From positions 22,311,430 to 22,375,429 of the forward strand of contig CM057129.1 of assembly GCA_029964075.1 (NCBI GenBank): a stretch of 64,000 nucleotides of DNA, in the 5' to 3' direction. Shown piece after piece: positions 18,215 through 30,300 of the stretch. The DNA comes from Patiria pectinifera (lineage: Eukaryota; Echinodermata; Asteroidea; Valvatida; Asterinidae). Every line of letters begins with the position of its first letter. The stretch's first letter is position 1. The translations under genes and the position numbers were made by a program. The notes beneath the pieces are model-generated. The model ran no database searches. It was not told the DNA's origin and saw only the letters and a program-made list of their open reading frames with translations.

Positions 18215-20993
18215 GACCATCACAACTTACATGGTATGGTCAGGGAAATAAGATCCATCACAGATTATATTTAAGCCTGAAGAAGGTTGGTTGCAAGATC
18301 TTCAGTAGAAGTCCATGAAACCATGAAAGGTACAACAGCTGCTAAAAAAATAACTTGAAAGGATATCTCGTATACATTGTCACAAGCTGCCGAGAAAGTT
18401 GGGGAAAGTTTTGACTTGAAAAATGGAGTGGAATCAGAAAGAATTTAAAAAACAAGAGGTAATGTCAAGTCAAAAAGGTCAATGTATTTTTCTCTGACAA
18501 TTACGAGGCACTTGTGACCATTTTCAGAATAACAAAAGTAGAGTGCAATATTTTAAAATTATCAATTTTTCCTTTCCTATTCAAGAACTTTTGACCAATG
18601 AGTTAACAAAAAAATTAAATTCTACAAGTTAAGTGTTGAGTCCCGTTATAATTAAATTAACCCATGTTGAATGATGAATGTAAATTAATGTTAAGTGTTC
18701 TGACGATGAATCAAAATTTATATCAGTTCAGTTCAGTATTGCTGCCCACAACCAAACACTGTGAAGGTTCAACAGTCACACATCAATTTCTACCAAAAAA
18801 AACGCTTTTTGCACTCATGTTGGATGCATTACAGTTACCCCAACAACCATCTGGCCTGCTTGTTTACAGGTGCGTGGATTGTCTTACGGCCTATAAATGT
18901 ACGTAAAAGAACCTTTCTTTTGTAAGGGTCTGAAAGGCCAAACAAATTGAGCAAGTATCAGGATACATTTTGTTTACTCCAGTTTAATCAACCTTTTCAT
19001 CATTCTACACGTTAAATATAACAACAAAGTTGTTTTTGTTTTGGCCTGTGCCTGACGTTGCTTGGCAACCAATACACTGATGATAATATGATCCTTGACA
19101 TGTCGGCTTGAAGCCTGCGGGCGTTTTTCATTGTTCCATTGTTGAAAACATGATGCCGTTAGCAGGCTAGCATCAACATACAAATGTATAACATAATGTA
19201 TGAAATTTGAACTCAGCTGGATAAACAAGATTTTCATATGACCTACATGTATATGTAGACTTTTTTAGTAAATGCTGATATATTCCCCTACCCCCCCCCC
19301 CCATTTTTTTGGAATAATATAAAGTTAAGTAAACCAGATTCATATATTTAATAGGATATACTCTTGATCAACTATGCAGTATTTACATACAGGGCAAGGC
19401 AGCAGTGGGGTATTGATAAAAAAAATAAGCCAGCATTTACGTATTATAGTCAACTCAGTATAAAGAAGCTGGCTATAACCATGGAGGATTTAAATAAAAC
19501 CAAATACCCCATATGCTTAAACATATTAACTGAAAAATACTCTCATAATTCTGATTGTCTCTGATATTCTTTAATGAAAGCTGTTTAATCATTCTTGTAT
19601 TCTAATGAGACCCAGCAATCGTGCTGTAAAGGGAGTTCAGTGTTAATATAAGATTTCAAGATCGAGAATAGATTTTGCAGAATGAATTGAACTCCAGGCC
19701 CAGTTTCCTAGTATCAGTCATGTCAGTATATTATGCATACATGTAAAATAAACACTGTACGCCACAGCATTATGCAAAGTAGCGCTTTTTGTGAGATCTG
19801 ATTTTGAACGCCAAAATAATCTAGTTTGTACCAAAATACAATTATTGTAATAGATGCAATATTACAAATGTAATACTTAAATAATGATGACAGGGTATCC
19901 TAGTCTGTGATGATTGGTACTTGCCAATAGTAGGAACTCAATTCAGAGTTCTTGATTGTTGACAATTAAAACTGAATATTTGTGAGCACTACTTAAATAA
20001 CATGACACAGCTGCAGCTTTTATTAAGTTACGGTTAATACATGTACATGTAATACGAATGTAAATATTTTTTTCCCTTTTAAATACATGTAGTTTAATCA
20101 GAAAGCAATCAGCTTGAATTCTTCTTAAGGAATTTCTTTAGGTGTTTTACAAACAATGGATTATATTTTTTAGAACAAAGGAATTCCTTTTTTTTTAATT
20201 GATGTGTGTTTTATGCAGATCTTTAATGCAACATCAAAGAACAAATTCTTAAAAGTTCAATTGAATTTTATTGCAGAAGGAAAATCTTAATATGCATTTT
20301 TTTTCCAAAAATAAAAGAGAAGAAACAAAGATTGTGTATAAATGTATATTGAGCAAAAAGTGCCTCTTTTTCTACTCCAAACTGCCCCGAGTGCCTTAGC
20401 GTAGAAACGCCAAAGAATGCGTGCTTCTTTTCTAAATTTGCTCTTATGTACAAAAGAAAGCTATGCTTACAATTGTTAAATTAATAAAAACAATTTAAAG
20501 AATTTGATTGGATGTATCACTTAGATAAATGCCAGAGATTAGATAAATGTTCAATAAACATTAATGCCTTTTTTATCCTTTTATGGCATAATTTTAAAGA
20601 ATGCACTTTTTAATTTCAAGTAAAATGTAATTTGTGCCACCGTGTAACTTAAAACTCATTCCCAAAACAACCCTAAGAACCAAGCGTACCAAAATCTCAA
20701 CGTTTTTCTTATAAAGTCTTAAACAAAGATTCTCTGGCCCAAAAATATTGCAAGGTGGTTTTTCCTAAGAAGTCCTAAGAATGAATATAAAACCAAACAA
20801 AATTGCACTGAGATAAATGTACATTTGCGAATGACAATCAATCATGCAAAAATACTTGTAATAAGTTACAGACTCATTTGTAAAATTGTGGAAAAGCAAA
20901 ATTTGTATATGAATGCAAGTTCTAGACATTGTTTAATATTTCAGAACGTGTATATGTTGTTTATGTACTATAATATAACACAAAGTTGTACAG

Positions 20994-21073
20994 CATGAAA
21001 TAGTCTCCTGGTATGACTCAACATAGAGTACATTATGTATGCATGTTGAGTCGTACCAGGAGACTATTTCATG
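20994..21073. repeat. 80-bp near-perfect hairpin
   Basis: A 31-nt arm at 20994-21024 is complementary to 21043-21073 over its whole length except one T/C difference, which would be a G-U pair in RNA. The 18-nt loop is AGAGTACATTATGTATGC. It could be the remains of a very small inverted-end element, an inverted duplication, or a small-RNA hairpin. Confidence 0.8.
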
Positions 21074-23460
21074 GAGATGAAGTGCAGAAGTGCATGTATT
21101 TTGCTATTCACCAATTCAGGTTACCAGCTAAAATGCCATGTAATGGCTCTAGCTTGTCACCGGTACTCTGCTGATCTTCTCGCAGAGCAATATTATTTTG
21201 GTTCAATAGCTCATGATACTGGACTCAGTTGTGACTGCCATTACCAAAGCTAGCCACAATATTACCAGTAATACTGCTGAGAAAAAGAAGATCCCAAAAT
21301 AAAATTTAAAAAAAGATTGTACAGAGGATATAATCAGCTTATAAAACTGACCTCAAATACCAAACGGGCATGCAATTATAATATAACATTTTTTTGTAAC
21401 AGAACAGCTTTGGAGTTCGTTTTTTGGAATTATAATTGCAATTACAGTCGGAAATTTGAGAAAAGAAAAAGCAGAATAACAGGAGTTGGCAGATTGTCTT
21501 GTTATTACAAGTATGTTTGCTTGGGTCCACATGTATGCTCATCTACACAAAATACATGCTCACAAGATACAGGAGTATTAACATATTCGTGTTCTACAAC
21601 ATGTGCTTAGGAAGCCTTCTGTACTTTGCAGCAGCTACTACTGCATGTACTGTATTCTAGAAATTGTCCCATGTTTTTTTTTGGTAATCTTGTTAGGTGC
21701 TTTACTGTGTGTGGTACACAAATGATGGTAATATGCAGTAGCAGATGTGGTGCCAGTTCATGTATGCTTACTGCTGGAATCATGGTAAATACTACCAGAA
21801 AATATGGCCAATGAATGTTGCTTCACTTAATTGTGCAGCTGCCATCATAGCATGAACGAATCAAGTAAGGTTTTAAGTACCCACATGCAAAACCATCCAG
21901 ACTTTTGGAGTGTATTGGAAATAAACACATCACAACTCTGGCTTGCCCAGGTGGACTCCCTTTCCTCCCTTTGTAATGCAATGAAGACTTTACCCAACCT
22001 GAGCTTATTAAGATCTGGCAAGAAAAATGTGCATTTCCTGATAAAGAAACTTGTCAATTAACATTCAATGTGATAATTGTGCGCTTTTTATCCGTCTTGT
22101 ACAATGTATTGATCAGTAAGTGTTGTAAATACTGTAATTAGTGGACAAAGGTCTGAAATACAGAGATAAAATAAATAGAATTATAAAAAAATATGTGGCT
22201 TATTTGTTTGCACCAGTCTTATTTGATAATGTTATTCAACACAAAACTGATCCAAAAAGTAGTGCTATGGGAACCCTATTTTGAAACCACCTTCAATGTT
22301 ATAATTTTTTTCTTCAAAACGATACAATTTCAGACGGAATGATTTCAAGTATTTTTTTGACACCAGTCCTATCTTCACTTTTAGCAATATTTCTGTCATT
22401 AAATAAGTAGATCCTTTTTCCTTTAATGTAACCACCCAACCACTAGGCAAAACTACCCAAAATTTTAAAAAATAGTACCAACACTTTTGTTGCTGATTTT
22501 ATGAAGATGAAGATTTAATCCTGAATCATGTACCCATTCCTAAGCTTAAAATTCATACAAATTGGCTAAATCCAATTGGATGATTCAGCTTAAAAATGAC
22601 AATGTCTTTAAAAGAAGAAAAAAGGAAGTATTTTGGTTCTCCGACATGAACAAAATAAATGTGCAGATAAAGGGGAAACTTTCTCATCGGAGTTTGTTTT
22701 GTTACATCTGTGAGACTACAAATTATTGTCTCCTAACAAAAGCACACAAACGTAAAATGAAAAAAAAAAACCATGTACATATACTAAGTAAAGAGGTAAT
22801 TTGATAAAATATAAATAAATATATATCTTTTAGACGCATGCTTCTAAATAAACCCTGTGTACATAAAACAGCAAGACAGGACAAATCCACGCCATACATA
22901 TTACACGATGAGTAAATAATAAAGATAAAGATCTATATATCCATGCAAACTCAGGGAGTGTCAGTTTGGCAATCCATATGCAGCACACAACCCTGTTCAA
23001 AGAAGACATAATTCAGGTCTTGAAACCTCTCTTCACATAACACTTACACAGTCTATAACTATCACCCTCAAAACCCTCACCAGACTAACAAGGCAAGTAA
23101 AGTCCAAATTTTGAAAGTAACTTTTATCGGTTGAACCGATTGATGCCCTACATGAACAATAGATGGCGCTTTTTGATCACTTTCATAAAAGCCAAATGCA
23201 ACTTTTGGAATACTGTATTTGGCACTCTTCCAACTGAGCTACCCAGTGCTCTAATTGGCACAATCCCAATTTATCAACGTCTTTGCTCATTATGTGCTCA
23301 AAATATTTTTTGACATAACATTAACATTTTGGAACAAAAAGCTGTATCTCAACTCTCTTTCCCAGATTTGCTGCACTGCTAAATGTAATGTTTCTAGCAT
23401 TGTGACTTTTAAATTACAGTGATCGTTAGCCAATGCCTTCACGGCTTCCGACCATCATCA

Positions 23461-23699
23461 TTTTAAAGACAAAATACAACATTTGCAAACATCAAGAAAT
23501 AAAACTACAAAATTATTATGAAATACCTTGCTGGATTGTAAGTATTGTTATCAATTTCCAACGCTGGTCGGCCGACCAGCATTGGAAAAAAACTGGCTTT
23601 TTTTCAAATACTGGCCCCAATTGACCATATTTATTGACCCCCCAAATCCATCCATTTCTGAAAATTACAGCAAAAGCAAATGATGTACATTCCCTTTAA
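23461..23699. mobile_element. MITE, B5 family, internally deleted copy
   Basis: Ends TTTTAAAGACAAAATACAAC and GATGTACATTCCCTTTAA are imperfect inverses. It contains the palindromic core GCTGGTCGGCCGACCAGC, also seen at about 41902. Opposite in orientation to 41567-42092 and about half its length. Confidence 0.75.
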
Positions 23700-23852
23700 C
23701 AGATTTACAGGCAAAATTTGGTAAAAACAACCCAATTGTTGGGAACCAGTACAGCATTCAAGAGTTTGCAACCTTGCGCGGCCAGTCAAAATTCTTTGTT
23801 CAACTGAATACTAAAGTGAACCTCATCAATTTCCTGATTGTTGATAACTCTT

Positions 23853-26800
23853 CTAATCGGACATATCCCCCCTGTAGTACACAATGTTGTTGTTCGTTTC
23901 ATGGAGTTTCACCTCGTAGAGAAGGTCTGGGTTTGGAAGCTCCTTTCGGACTTGCTCCCAGATGAACACGGCAATGTTTTCGGCGGTGCTGACGACGTTC
24001 TGGAAGTAAGGCACGTCCTTGTCAATGTTTTTGTGGTCCAGGGGATCCATGATTGCCTTCTGTGAAGATGAACAGAATTGATCAAGATGTTCAAGTATAA
24101 TTTTGAACTGTACAAACCCTCTTGCATTGATCATTGCTCCATTTGTGAAAAGGCTGTCACCAGCACCCTTGGAGAGAGAAGTCGGTACAACTAAAGAAAC
24201 ACATCTTACATTATGATTGCTAACATTGCTGAAGTGACAGTGATGATAGTAATTTGTGCTTTTTAATATCAAGAGAGATATACAGATGCATAGTAATACA
24301 GGGTGTTTTTTAAAAAAAAAGGAAACCGAGCTTATTTTGTTGATTTCTCGGGTATGGCTAATTATTTAGGAAAATGGTAACCACCATCTGTTACATAACC
24401 ATGTCTTCTTTTGCTTGACACCACGAACTCCATTTTACCATCACGGATGACTGAGTACCAAGTGATGTAACTGAAAAATGGCCTTGTATCACATGCACCA
24501 TAAGACCAATTGACAGTTATCAAAGAGAGAGACGTTATCAGGAATGCATTCACAGCAATGAGAACCAGGGCAGAGATTTGCATTGAAAGGAATGGGGGGG
24601 CATGTTGAAGGACAGTGGGGTTAACGGGGACAGTGATAAACCTTGATATGTTTTAGCAATTGAATAAATGACTTTGATAATGTACGTCCTGGATTTTTTT
24701 ATTTCCAACATGCTAAAAACTGTCAATTGGTCTTATGGTGCATGTGGTACACAGCCATTTTTGGCATGTCAGTTACATCACTTGGTGCTCAGTCAGCCGT
24801 GATGGTAAAATGGAGTTCGACAGATGGTGGTTACCATATTCCTAACAAAAGAAGCTCGGTTTCCTTTTTTTTTGAAACACCCTGTACATTACTGACAAAG
24901 TTACATACATTTGGTCTGAGCAGTGACTTATATGACCAGCCAGCCCACCCCTTCCTGGAACCCCTATCCTAACAAAGTTTGTTTTAGAACAGAAACACAA
25001 CAGCACCATCCTTGTGCAATACCAATGTTGTTTTCTTTTGTGCCTTTTTGTCTGTGAGGGGGTAGGAGTGAAGCATGGAAATTGGGGGGGGGGAAGAGTT
25101 GGGAGGGGGGAGGCAGGAGGGGGAGGCTGTCTTCACGGTTCAATGCAAGCTCAGAAAACTAGAAAATTCTAGAAACAAATCATGGCAGGTAACCACCATT
25201 CTTTCACTGGAAACCCCAAATTTGTCTCAAGCATTGTGGAAGCTACAGATCAAAACAACCACCAGATTGTTGCAACAAGTCCCATGGCCGTTGGTTTTGT
25301 ATACGTGTACACCGTCTCAAAACTAATTACCGGTACTTACACACTTACCTTCATATATTGCTTCAAGTCTGTCAAATTCAGCACCATTCCTGTTACTGGG
25401 TCAACCTGAAACGTTTAGGACACAAAAAATAGTCAAACTAAGTTTTACTTTTGGTGGGTCAGGAATGGATGAGCTGAAGCCACAGTCCCCCCCCCCTCCC
25501 CACTCCAAGTCCCCTTCCCCACCCCCTCTGGAAAACACAAGGGGGAAAACATCCCCCAATGCTCTAAAATTCACAAGTTTGAAATTAACTGATGGGGCAT
25601 GAAATTGAGACATCAATCACAAAGAGAAGGGGTTCGCCCCGGTGTTTCCGGCAGGAAGGATGTGCATACATCATGTCATGGGCGTCAATCCTGGGGGGGA
25701 CAGGGGGACATGTCCCCCCCACTTTGAGGGGGGGGGGACAAATTCAAAATCCCCCCCAGATTTTTGAACTCCCCTATTATGTACTTAAATGTATCTATAC
25801 TTCAATGTATCTGCTGTCATGGCGTCCAATCCTGGGGGACAGGGATGTCCCCACTTTTTTGAAGGGTGGGGGACAATATCAAATGTCCCCCAGATTTTTG
25901 AACTTTTTGAACCATTTAAAGAGGAAATCTATACCTATTATGTACTTATCTTGAAAAAATATTGGTTAAAGTGGTCAGAAATTGCCTCAGATAGCACCAC
26001 AGAGCATTTAGAATCCAATTATTTTCGGGGCCCTTAAGCGGGCCCTGAACCCCACGCCTGTAGCTCAGAATTCTGGTAGCCAATTCAATGACTCCAACCT
26101 CGAAAACGATGTTCAAATAATTATCTTTTGCTAAGAAAATATTAGTTAAAACACGGAGAAAAGTGGTAAGAAATTGCTTCAGATCACACCACAGAGCATC
26201 TAGAATCCAATTTTTAATGGCTTCGCATCAGTTCTGATCAAGGTATGTCCCCCCCACTTTTGGGAAGCGATTGACGCCCCTGCATCATGTGCGAGTATAC
26301 ATGTACTTCAACGGAGGTTTCTGCACAGTATAGGAAGATGATGATGAATGTAAAATAACAGTGTTTGGGTTGCACAGTGCCAAGTTCTTTTAAATCATGT
26401 AAAAATTAGATGTTGGATTTTAAAGCGAACGTCAATACACTGACAAGGCGGAGAAATTGAGCAATTTTCCCTGAATTTGACAGCATATTCACCGAAACAA
26501 ATATTTATTTAGGGGTTTAAAAACATGGAAAAACAGGAAATCATACCTCGCCTTTCAGAATGACTTCGACTGTCAAAGAGAAAATAAATATTTAAAAAAA
26601 TTAAATATTACAATGTATTTAAGAATCAAGAATGGAATTAAGAAGGTACCACAACTTGGGAATATTGAGACAGAAAATCAAACACTTTCTAATAAAAAAA
26701 TTCTGCTGATGACACAGATATGTTACAATATAACTTCAAACTAACAGAGCCTTTGTTTTATAACTTCAAAATCTGCATGGAAGCAATTTTGAGCAGGCAT

Positions 26801-28561
26801 TTATGAACTTTTTCTTTGCTGAACTTTTGTAAATGAAATCAGCCTGGTATACAAAAAAGTGTTAAAATTAATTTGGGTATTTGTATGTTAGAAAAAAGAG
26901 AGAGAGATATATTAGATTACATCTCTACGGTGGCATCCATATATTGTACAGTTTCTTCAGTCCTTCTGATTTGAGGCGTGCGATCACACCCCCACGCCAT
27001 CACACGCCTAAAAGCTTCCTGAAAAGTGTGAATAATTGCACCCCTGAATTTCCCTGAACCACAGAATCACAAACCTAGAAAATCACACACCTGGAAAAAC
27101 CACACGCCTAGAAAAATCCAGGTGTGCCTTTTTCACACACCGGAGATTTTCAAATCAGAAGGACTGTTTTTCACAGTTTGCTATGTCCATATGATACCAC
27201 TTGGGTGATTTTGTATGATGGCCAAAGTATTGTGGACAGAGATAAAAGCGCTAGGCATTCTTGCCTCTATTTTTTGCCTTTCAACAGATTTTGTACATGT
27301 GTAGCTACTGTGCAGAATCACTCACGTGGTAATTTGCAATTAGGTTGGGCAATCATTTGGAAAACAGTGAGTTACTAAAAGTTTGTTTGTTTGAACTGAC
27401 CTCTGTAGTTATGGCCATGACCGTTGGGGTTATTGCACTTTCCAAACAGGGTCTTGTTCTCAGCATCACTCAGAGAGGGACTGTGTAAAAAACAACCCAA
27501 AATGCAAAAAAAAAAAAAATTGTTACATGTACTTTATACCAAAACAATTTCACTGAAAGCAAATAGCATACCCTAACCCCAGCCCCCAGCCTTCAAACAC
27601 ATTCCTCAATCAATCAATCAATCTATTTACCACATAACAATACAGAACAATCTGCCAAGAAAATCATAAGATCATAATAATGTGGATGGGGGTCTCTAAA
27701 AAGCAAAGCTTGTCGAGTAGTGACCCCACATTAGTGATTAATTAAGTTAATTTGTTCATTTATTGTGAGTTACAACAATTACATTACACACATACGCAAA
27801 CCACATACACAAACCACATACAGATATACTCCTAGAACTGATGCTCTGCGCTCCGCGGAGCATCATAGTTCTTGGAGTAATAGAGATACACCAGACAATT
27901 AACTACAACGGAACATGAACATGACGAGTAACATGACAAGTGGTAAACCTGTTATACATTATTAATTTATAAGTAATTATAAGTAATTATTCAGCAAGTG
28001 AGCCTTATATTTATGTTTAAATAATGATTGACTGCAAATATTTTTTAAAGACGTATCCAGTGAATGCCATAATTTGCAAATTTGGGACCCTCATGCTTTA
28101 CTGTCATTGTAGCAAGTTTAGTTCGTGAAAAAAAACGGTGGAATTCAGTAAATTGCCTTGTAAAATAGTGACGAATATTTTCATTTTTTATGAACATTGA
28201 ACAGATAGATTTGGGTAGTTCAGAATTATTAAGTTGATGCATGAAGGTACCAAGTTGACAACAATAAATATCATTTACTTTTAACACTTAAAAAAAAAAT
28301 ATCACTGTGCTCCTGGAAAGTTGTGGAGTTGATTATTCTCAATGTACACTTTTTAAATTCCATAGGCCAACTGGTAGTTCATGAGTAAATTACGCTGCAC
28401 CTGCCACTTACATTCCGTAAACTCACCCACCTGTGCAACCTGTGGCACGCACTGAACGACTCGGCCCGGCTCACATAAACCACCCGCCTGCCTGGATCGG
28501 CTCGCTTTTGATCATTATTGTTCGCTGGCTCGTTGCTTTGTGTCGAGCCAGTTCTGGACAT
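23853..28561 (-). CDS. PTS: 6-pyruvoyl-tetrahydropterin synthase
   Basis: Converts 7,8-dihydroneopterin triphosphate to 6-pyruvoyl-tetrahydropterin, the second step of tetrahydrobiopterin synthesis, in the cytosol. Exons on the minus strand: 28431-28561, 27401-27480, 26547-26569, 25349-25405 and 23853-24059. Total 498 nt, 165 codons plus TAG (human 145; the extra length is a polar N-terminus). Zinc ligands His40 (SACHRLH), His65 and His67 (NGHGHNY) are present, as are catalytic Cys59 ([10 protein letters not shown]), Asp105-His106 (PLDHKN) and Glu151 (HETNNN). The third exon is only 23 nt and keeps frame; human PTS also has a 23-nt exon 3. All introns are GT-AG. The first-exon donor (CACAG-gtgggt) was chosen because an alternative gtgagt donor a few bases on gives an early stop. 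Confidence 0.96.
24299..24884. mobile_element. Long inverted-repeat element in a PTS intron
   Basis: Termini CAGGGTGTTTTTTAAAAAAA and the inverse at 24864-24884, each next to a TA, so a TA target duplication is likely (Tc1/mariner-like, inferred). The inverted arms extend about 180-220 bp inward (GGAAACCGAGCTT, GGTAACCACCATCTGT, TCCATTTTACCATCACGG, CAAGTGATGTAACTGA, CACCATAAGACCAATTGACA on the left are mirrored on the right), leaving about 200 bp of centre. No transposase. Confidence 0.85.
25677..26282. mobile_element. hAT-like MITE, 606 bp, 8-bp target duplication
   Basis: Flanked by identical CATCATGT at 25669-25676 and 26283-26290. Ends CATGGGCGTCAATC and GATTGACGCCCCTG are inverted with one mismatch. 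An 8-bp duplication with CAGGG-type ends is the hAT pattern. The interior repeats a phrase (TCCTGGGGGACAGGG ... CCCCCAGATTTTTGAAC) twice, at about 25690-25770 and 25829-25903. In PTS intron 3. Confidence 0.85.
27603..28290 (-). mobile_element. 5'-truncated non-LTR retrotransposon 3' end
   Basis: In PTS intron 1, same strand as PTS. Minus-strand frame 28287 to 28045 reads [20 protein letters not shown], then [12 protein letters not shown] and [14 protein letters not shown] before a stop; this resembles the extreme C-terminus of CR1/L2/RTE-like reverse transcriptase ORFs (pattern L-x-x-D-I-Y-x-x-Q-L-G-x-F-M ... R ... GPKxWN). The 3' end carries (GATT)n on the minus strand, seen as TCAATCAATCAATC at about 27606-27620. 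No 5' part, hence truncated. Confidence 0.7.
27827..27880. repeat. Hairpin in the retrotransposon 3' region
   Basis: Imperfect inverted arms TACTCCTAGAACTGATGCTC (27827-27846) and GAGCATCATAGTTCTTGGAG (27858-27877) around a GC-rich centre CTGCGCTCCGCG. The position between the ORF end and the tail suggests a structured 3' UTR of the element. Confidence 0.6.
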
Positions 28562-28685
28562 AACTGTTGCTGAACAAAGTTCACTTCGTACGAATCACAG
28601 CGTTTGTCCTGGCCTACCCTCTTATTATTCTTAATACCTCCTGGACAAAAGAATTTTGTGTAGTTTCATGCGCACCTCATCGGTA

Positions 28686-28892
28686 TCAGGTCAAGTCGGA
28701 CCCAAACCAAGTCGGACCCATGCCAAGTCGGACCCATGCCAACTCGGACCCACGCCAACTCGGACCCACTACCAAGTCGGACCCACTACCAACTCGGACC
28801 CACTACCAAGTCGGACCCACGACCAACTCGGACCCACTACCAACTCGGACCCACTACCAACTCGGACCCAAGCACGACCAACTCGGACCCAA
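28686..28892 (+). repeat. 16-17 bp tandem array, left arm
   Basis: About twelve units with consensus AA[G/C]TCGGACCCACTACC (16 or 17 bp), the last longer. It starts only about 125 bp upstream of the PTS start codon. The unit ends alternate between ATGCC, ACGCC and ACTACC, giving two subfamilies within the array. Confidence 0.9.
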
Positions 28893-30092
28893 CAATGACT
28901 CAATCATTAGTATCAGAGATTAATCATAATATTTATAGGTGATATTAATGTTAGTGCTTAGTGAAGATATTCTGTAATAATATTGGGCAGAATGAGGCTT
29001 TTAGTTTTGTTGTTTTCTTGTATTGCCGCTGTGTGGAGCGCTATTTTATGATGTACACAGTAAATATTTGTGAGACTACTAGTCCCCCCCGTTTTTTGTG
29101 TTGAACATGAAACTATACGTGCTTAGCTTTTTGAAACCGTGACCTGTGAAGCTAAACCAAGAGATATTTTTAATTCACATGCTGGCTTTGAATTTTGTGG
29201 GATTTTTTTATGAATCTGTTTTACATTTAATAATTTTTGATTTAACTTTCCCCCCCCCGTGGCAATCATAGTGGAACATACAGGCAGCTACCTGTAAGGC
29301 CTTGAAGGGTAATCTTCCCAGAGCTCCAATACTCCTTTTTGATGATTGACATTGCATCTGTTTGTAGGGGATTAAACTTGATCATTTTTTAATTCACTTG
29401 CTGGCTTTGAATTTTGTGGTTTTTTTATGAATCCGATTAACTTTTTATACTTTTATGATTTAACTGTTTTATTTAATATGGAACCTTCGTTTTTCTTGCA
29501 GTGTATGCAATGGTGTTCATGTGTTGTTTTTTTTTAAAATAGAGATTAGAATAGACTTTGTTTTTATATCTTATTTATTTTATTTATTTACTTACAATGT
29601 TTACTTATATTTATTGAGTTAATAATGTTATGTTTGAAAGTGTTTATGTGTTAATGCCATACTTTCAAATTTAATTTTTCTATGAAGATCTGTTCTTAAT
29701 TTGTATACTCGTTACGTTGAAGTTTGATTAAAACAAAATAAATTTACTGTTAAATTTAGCAAGATGAATTGTGAACGATGTCAATTAATATGTTTTAATG
29801 AAAATAAATAATTATTAAACTTTTAAAAGATACTGCGCAATATGTTTTAATGGGAAACAAAAAAAAATAATAAATAATTAATTACTTTAAAGCACATTTC
29901 AAAAAAAATTTTAATTTGAAAACTCTGACAAAAAAAAATACTTGCACAATGCTGCAATACAGATATGAGATAATTTACCTTACAATTACAATGAAAATTT
30001 ATACTAAACAGCATCACTGTAATAACAGATGAGAAGTGGACAAACTTTATGAAAATGAAATGAAAAAAATGATGAATGATTGAAAAAAACGA
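28893..30092. repeat. AT-rich spacer of the foldback structure
   Basis: About 1.2 kb of AT-rich sequence between the two inverted arrays. It carries an internal direct repeat of about 85 bp: TTAATTCACATGCTGGCTTT at about 29171 and TTAATTCACTTGCTGGCTTT at about 29390, each followed by GAATTTTGTGG and ATGATTTAACT-type text. No ORF with coding character. Confidence 0.65.
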
Positions 30093-30300
30093 TGGGTCGA
30101 GTTGGTTCATGGTGGGTCCGAGTTGGTAGTGGGTCGAGTTGGGTTGTGGGTTGGTTTGGGTAGGGGGTGGGAGTTGGTTGGTTGTGGGTCCGAGTTGGTA
30201 GTGGGTCCGAGTTGGCATGGGTCCGAGTTGGTAGTGGGTCCGAGTTGGCATGGGTCCGAGTTGGCTTGGGTCCGAGTTGGTTTGGGTCCGAGTTGGATCG
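30093..30300 (-). repeat. 16-17 bp tandem array, right arm (inverted)
   Basis: About eleven units of GGGTCCGAGTTGGTAGT or GGGTCCGAGTTGGCAT, the reverse complement of the left array, over almost the same length (about 205 bp). Its left part (30130-30175) is degenerate. Confidence 0.9.

Larger units (their letters stand above)
18215..23852. other. Convergent intergenic region SAXO to PTS
   Basis: SAXO and PTS converge here, so both 3' UTRs lie inside. Also present: an X-box-like palindrome GTTGCTTGGCAAC at 19057-19069, a long inverted duplication at 20994-21073, a fragment resembling a tRNA-like repeat near 23228, and a deleted B5-type MITE at 23461-23699. The rest is AT-rich with no recognised gene; short open frames here look random. 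Confidence 0.6.

Noticed and set aside
17193-18223. Several long open frames in other phases and on the minus strand of SAXO exon 4.
   Set aside because: Shadows of a GC-rich coding exon; only the plus frame shows the repeated SAXO modules.
22562-22804. 80-codon Lys-rich frame in the SAXO-PTS interval.
   Set aside because: A-rich composition, no family resemblance and no splice partners.
28686-28892. CRISPR-like regular short repeats.
   Set aside because: Units are contiguous with no unique spacers, and the surrounding genes are split eukaryotic genes.
28567-28942. Open frames on both strands over the 16-17 bp arrays, with repeating Ser-Asp-Pro / Thr-Arg-Thr motifs, here and at 29847-30376.
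   Set aside because: They are translations of a tandem repeat whose 16-17 bp units happen to lack stops; no start context, splice support or family resemblance.
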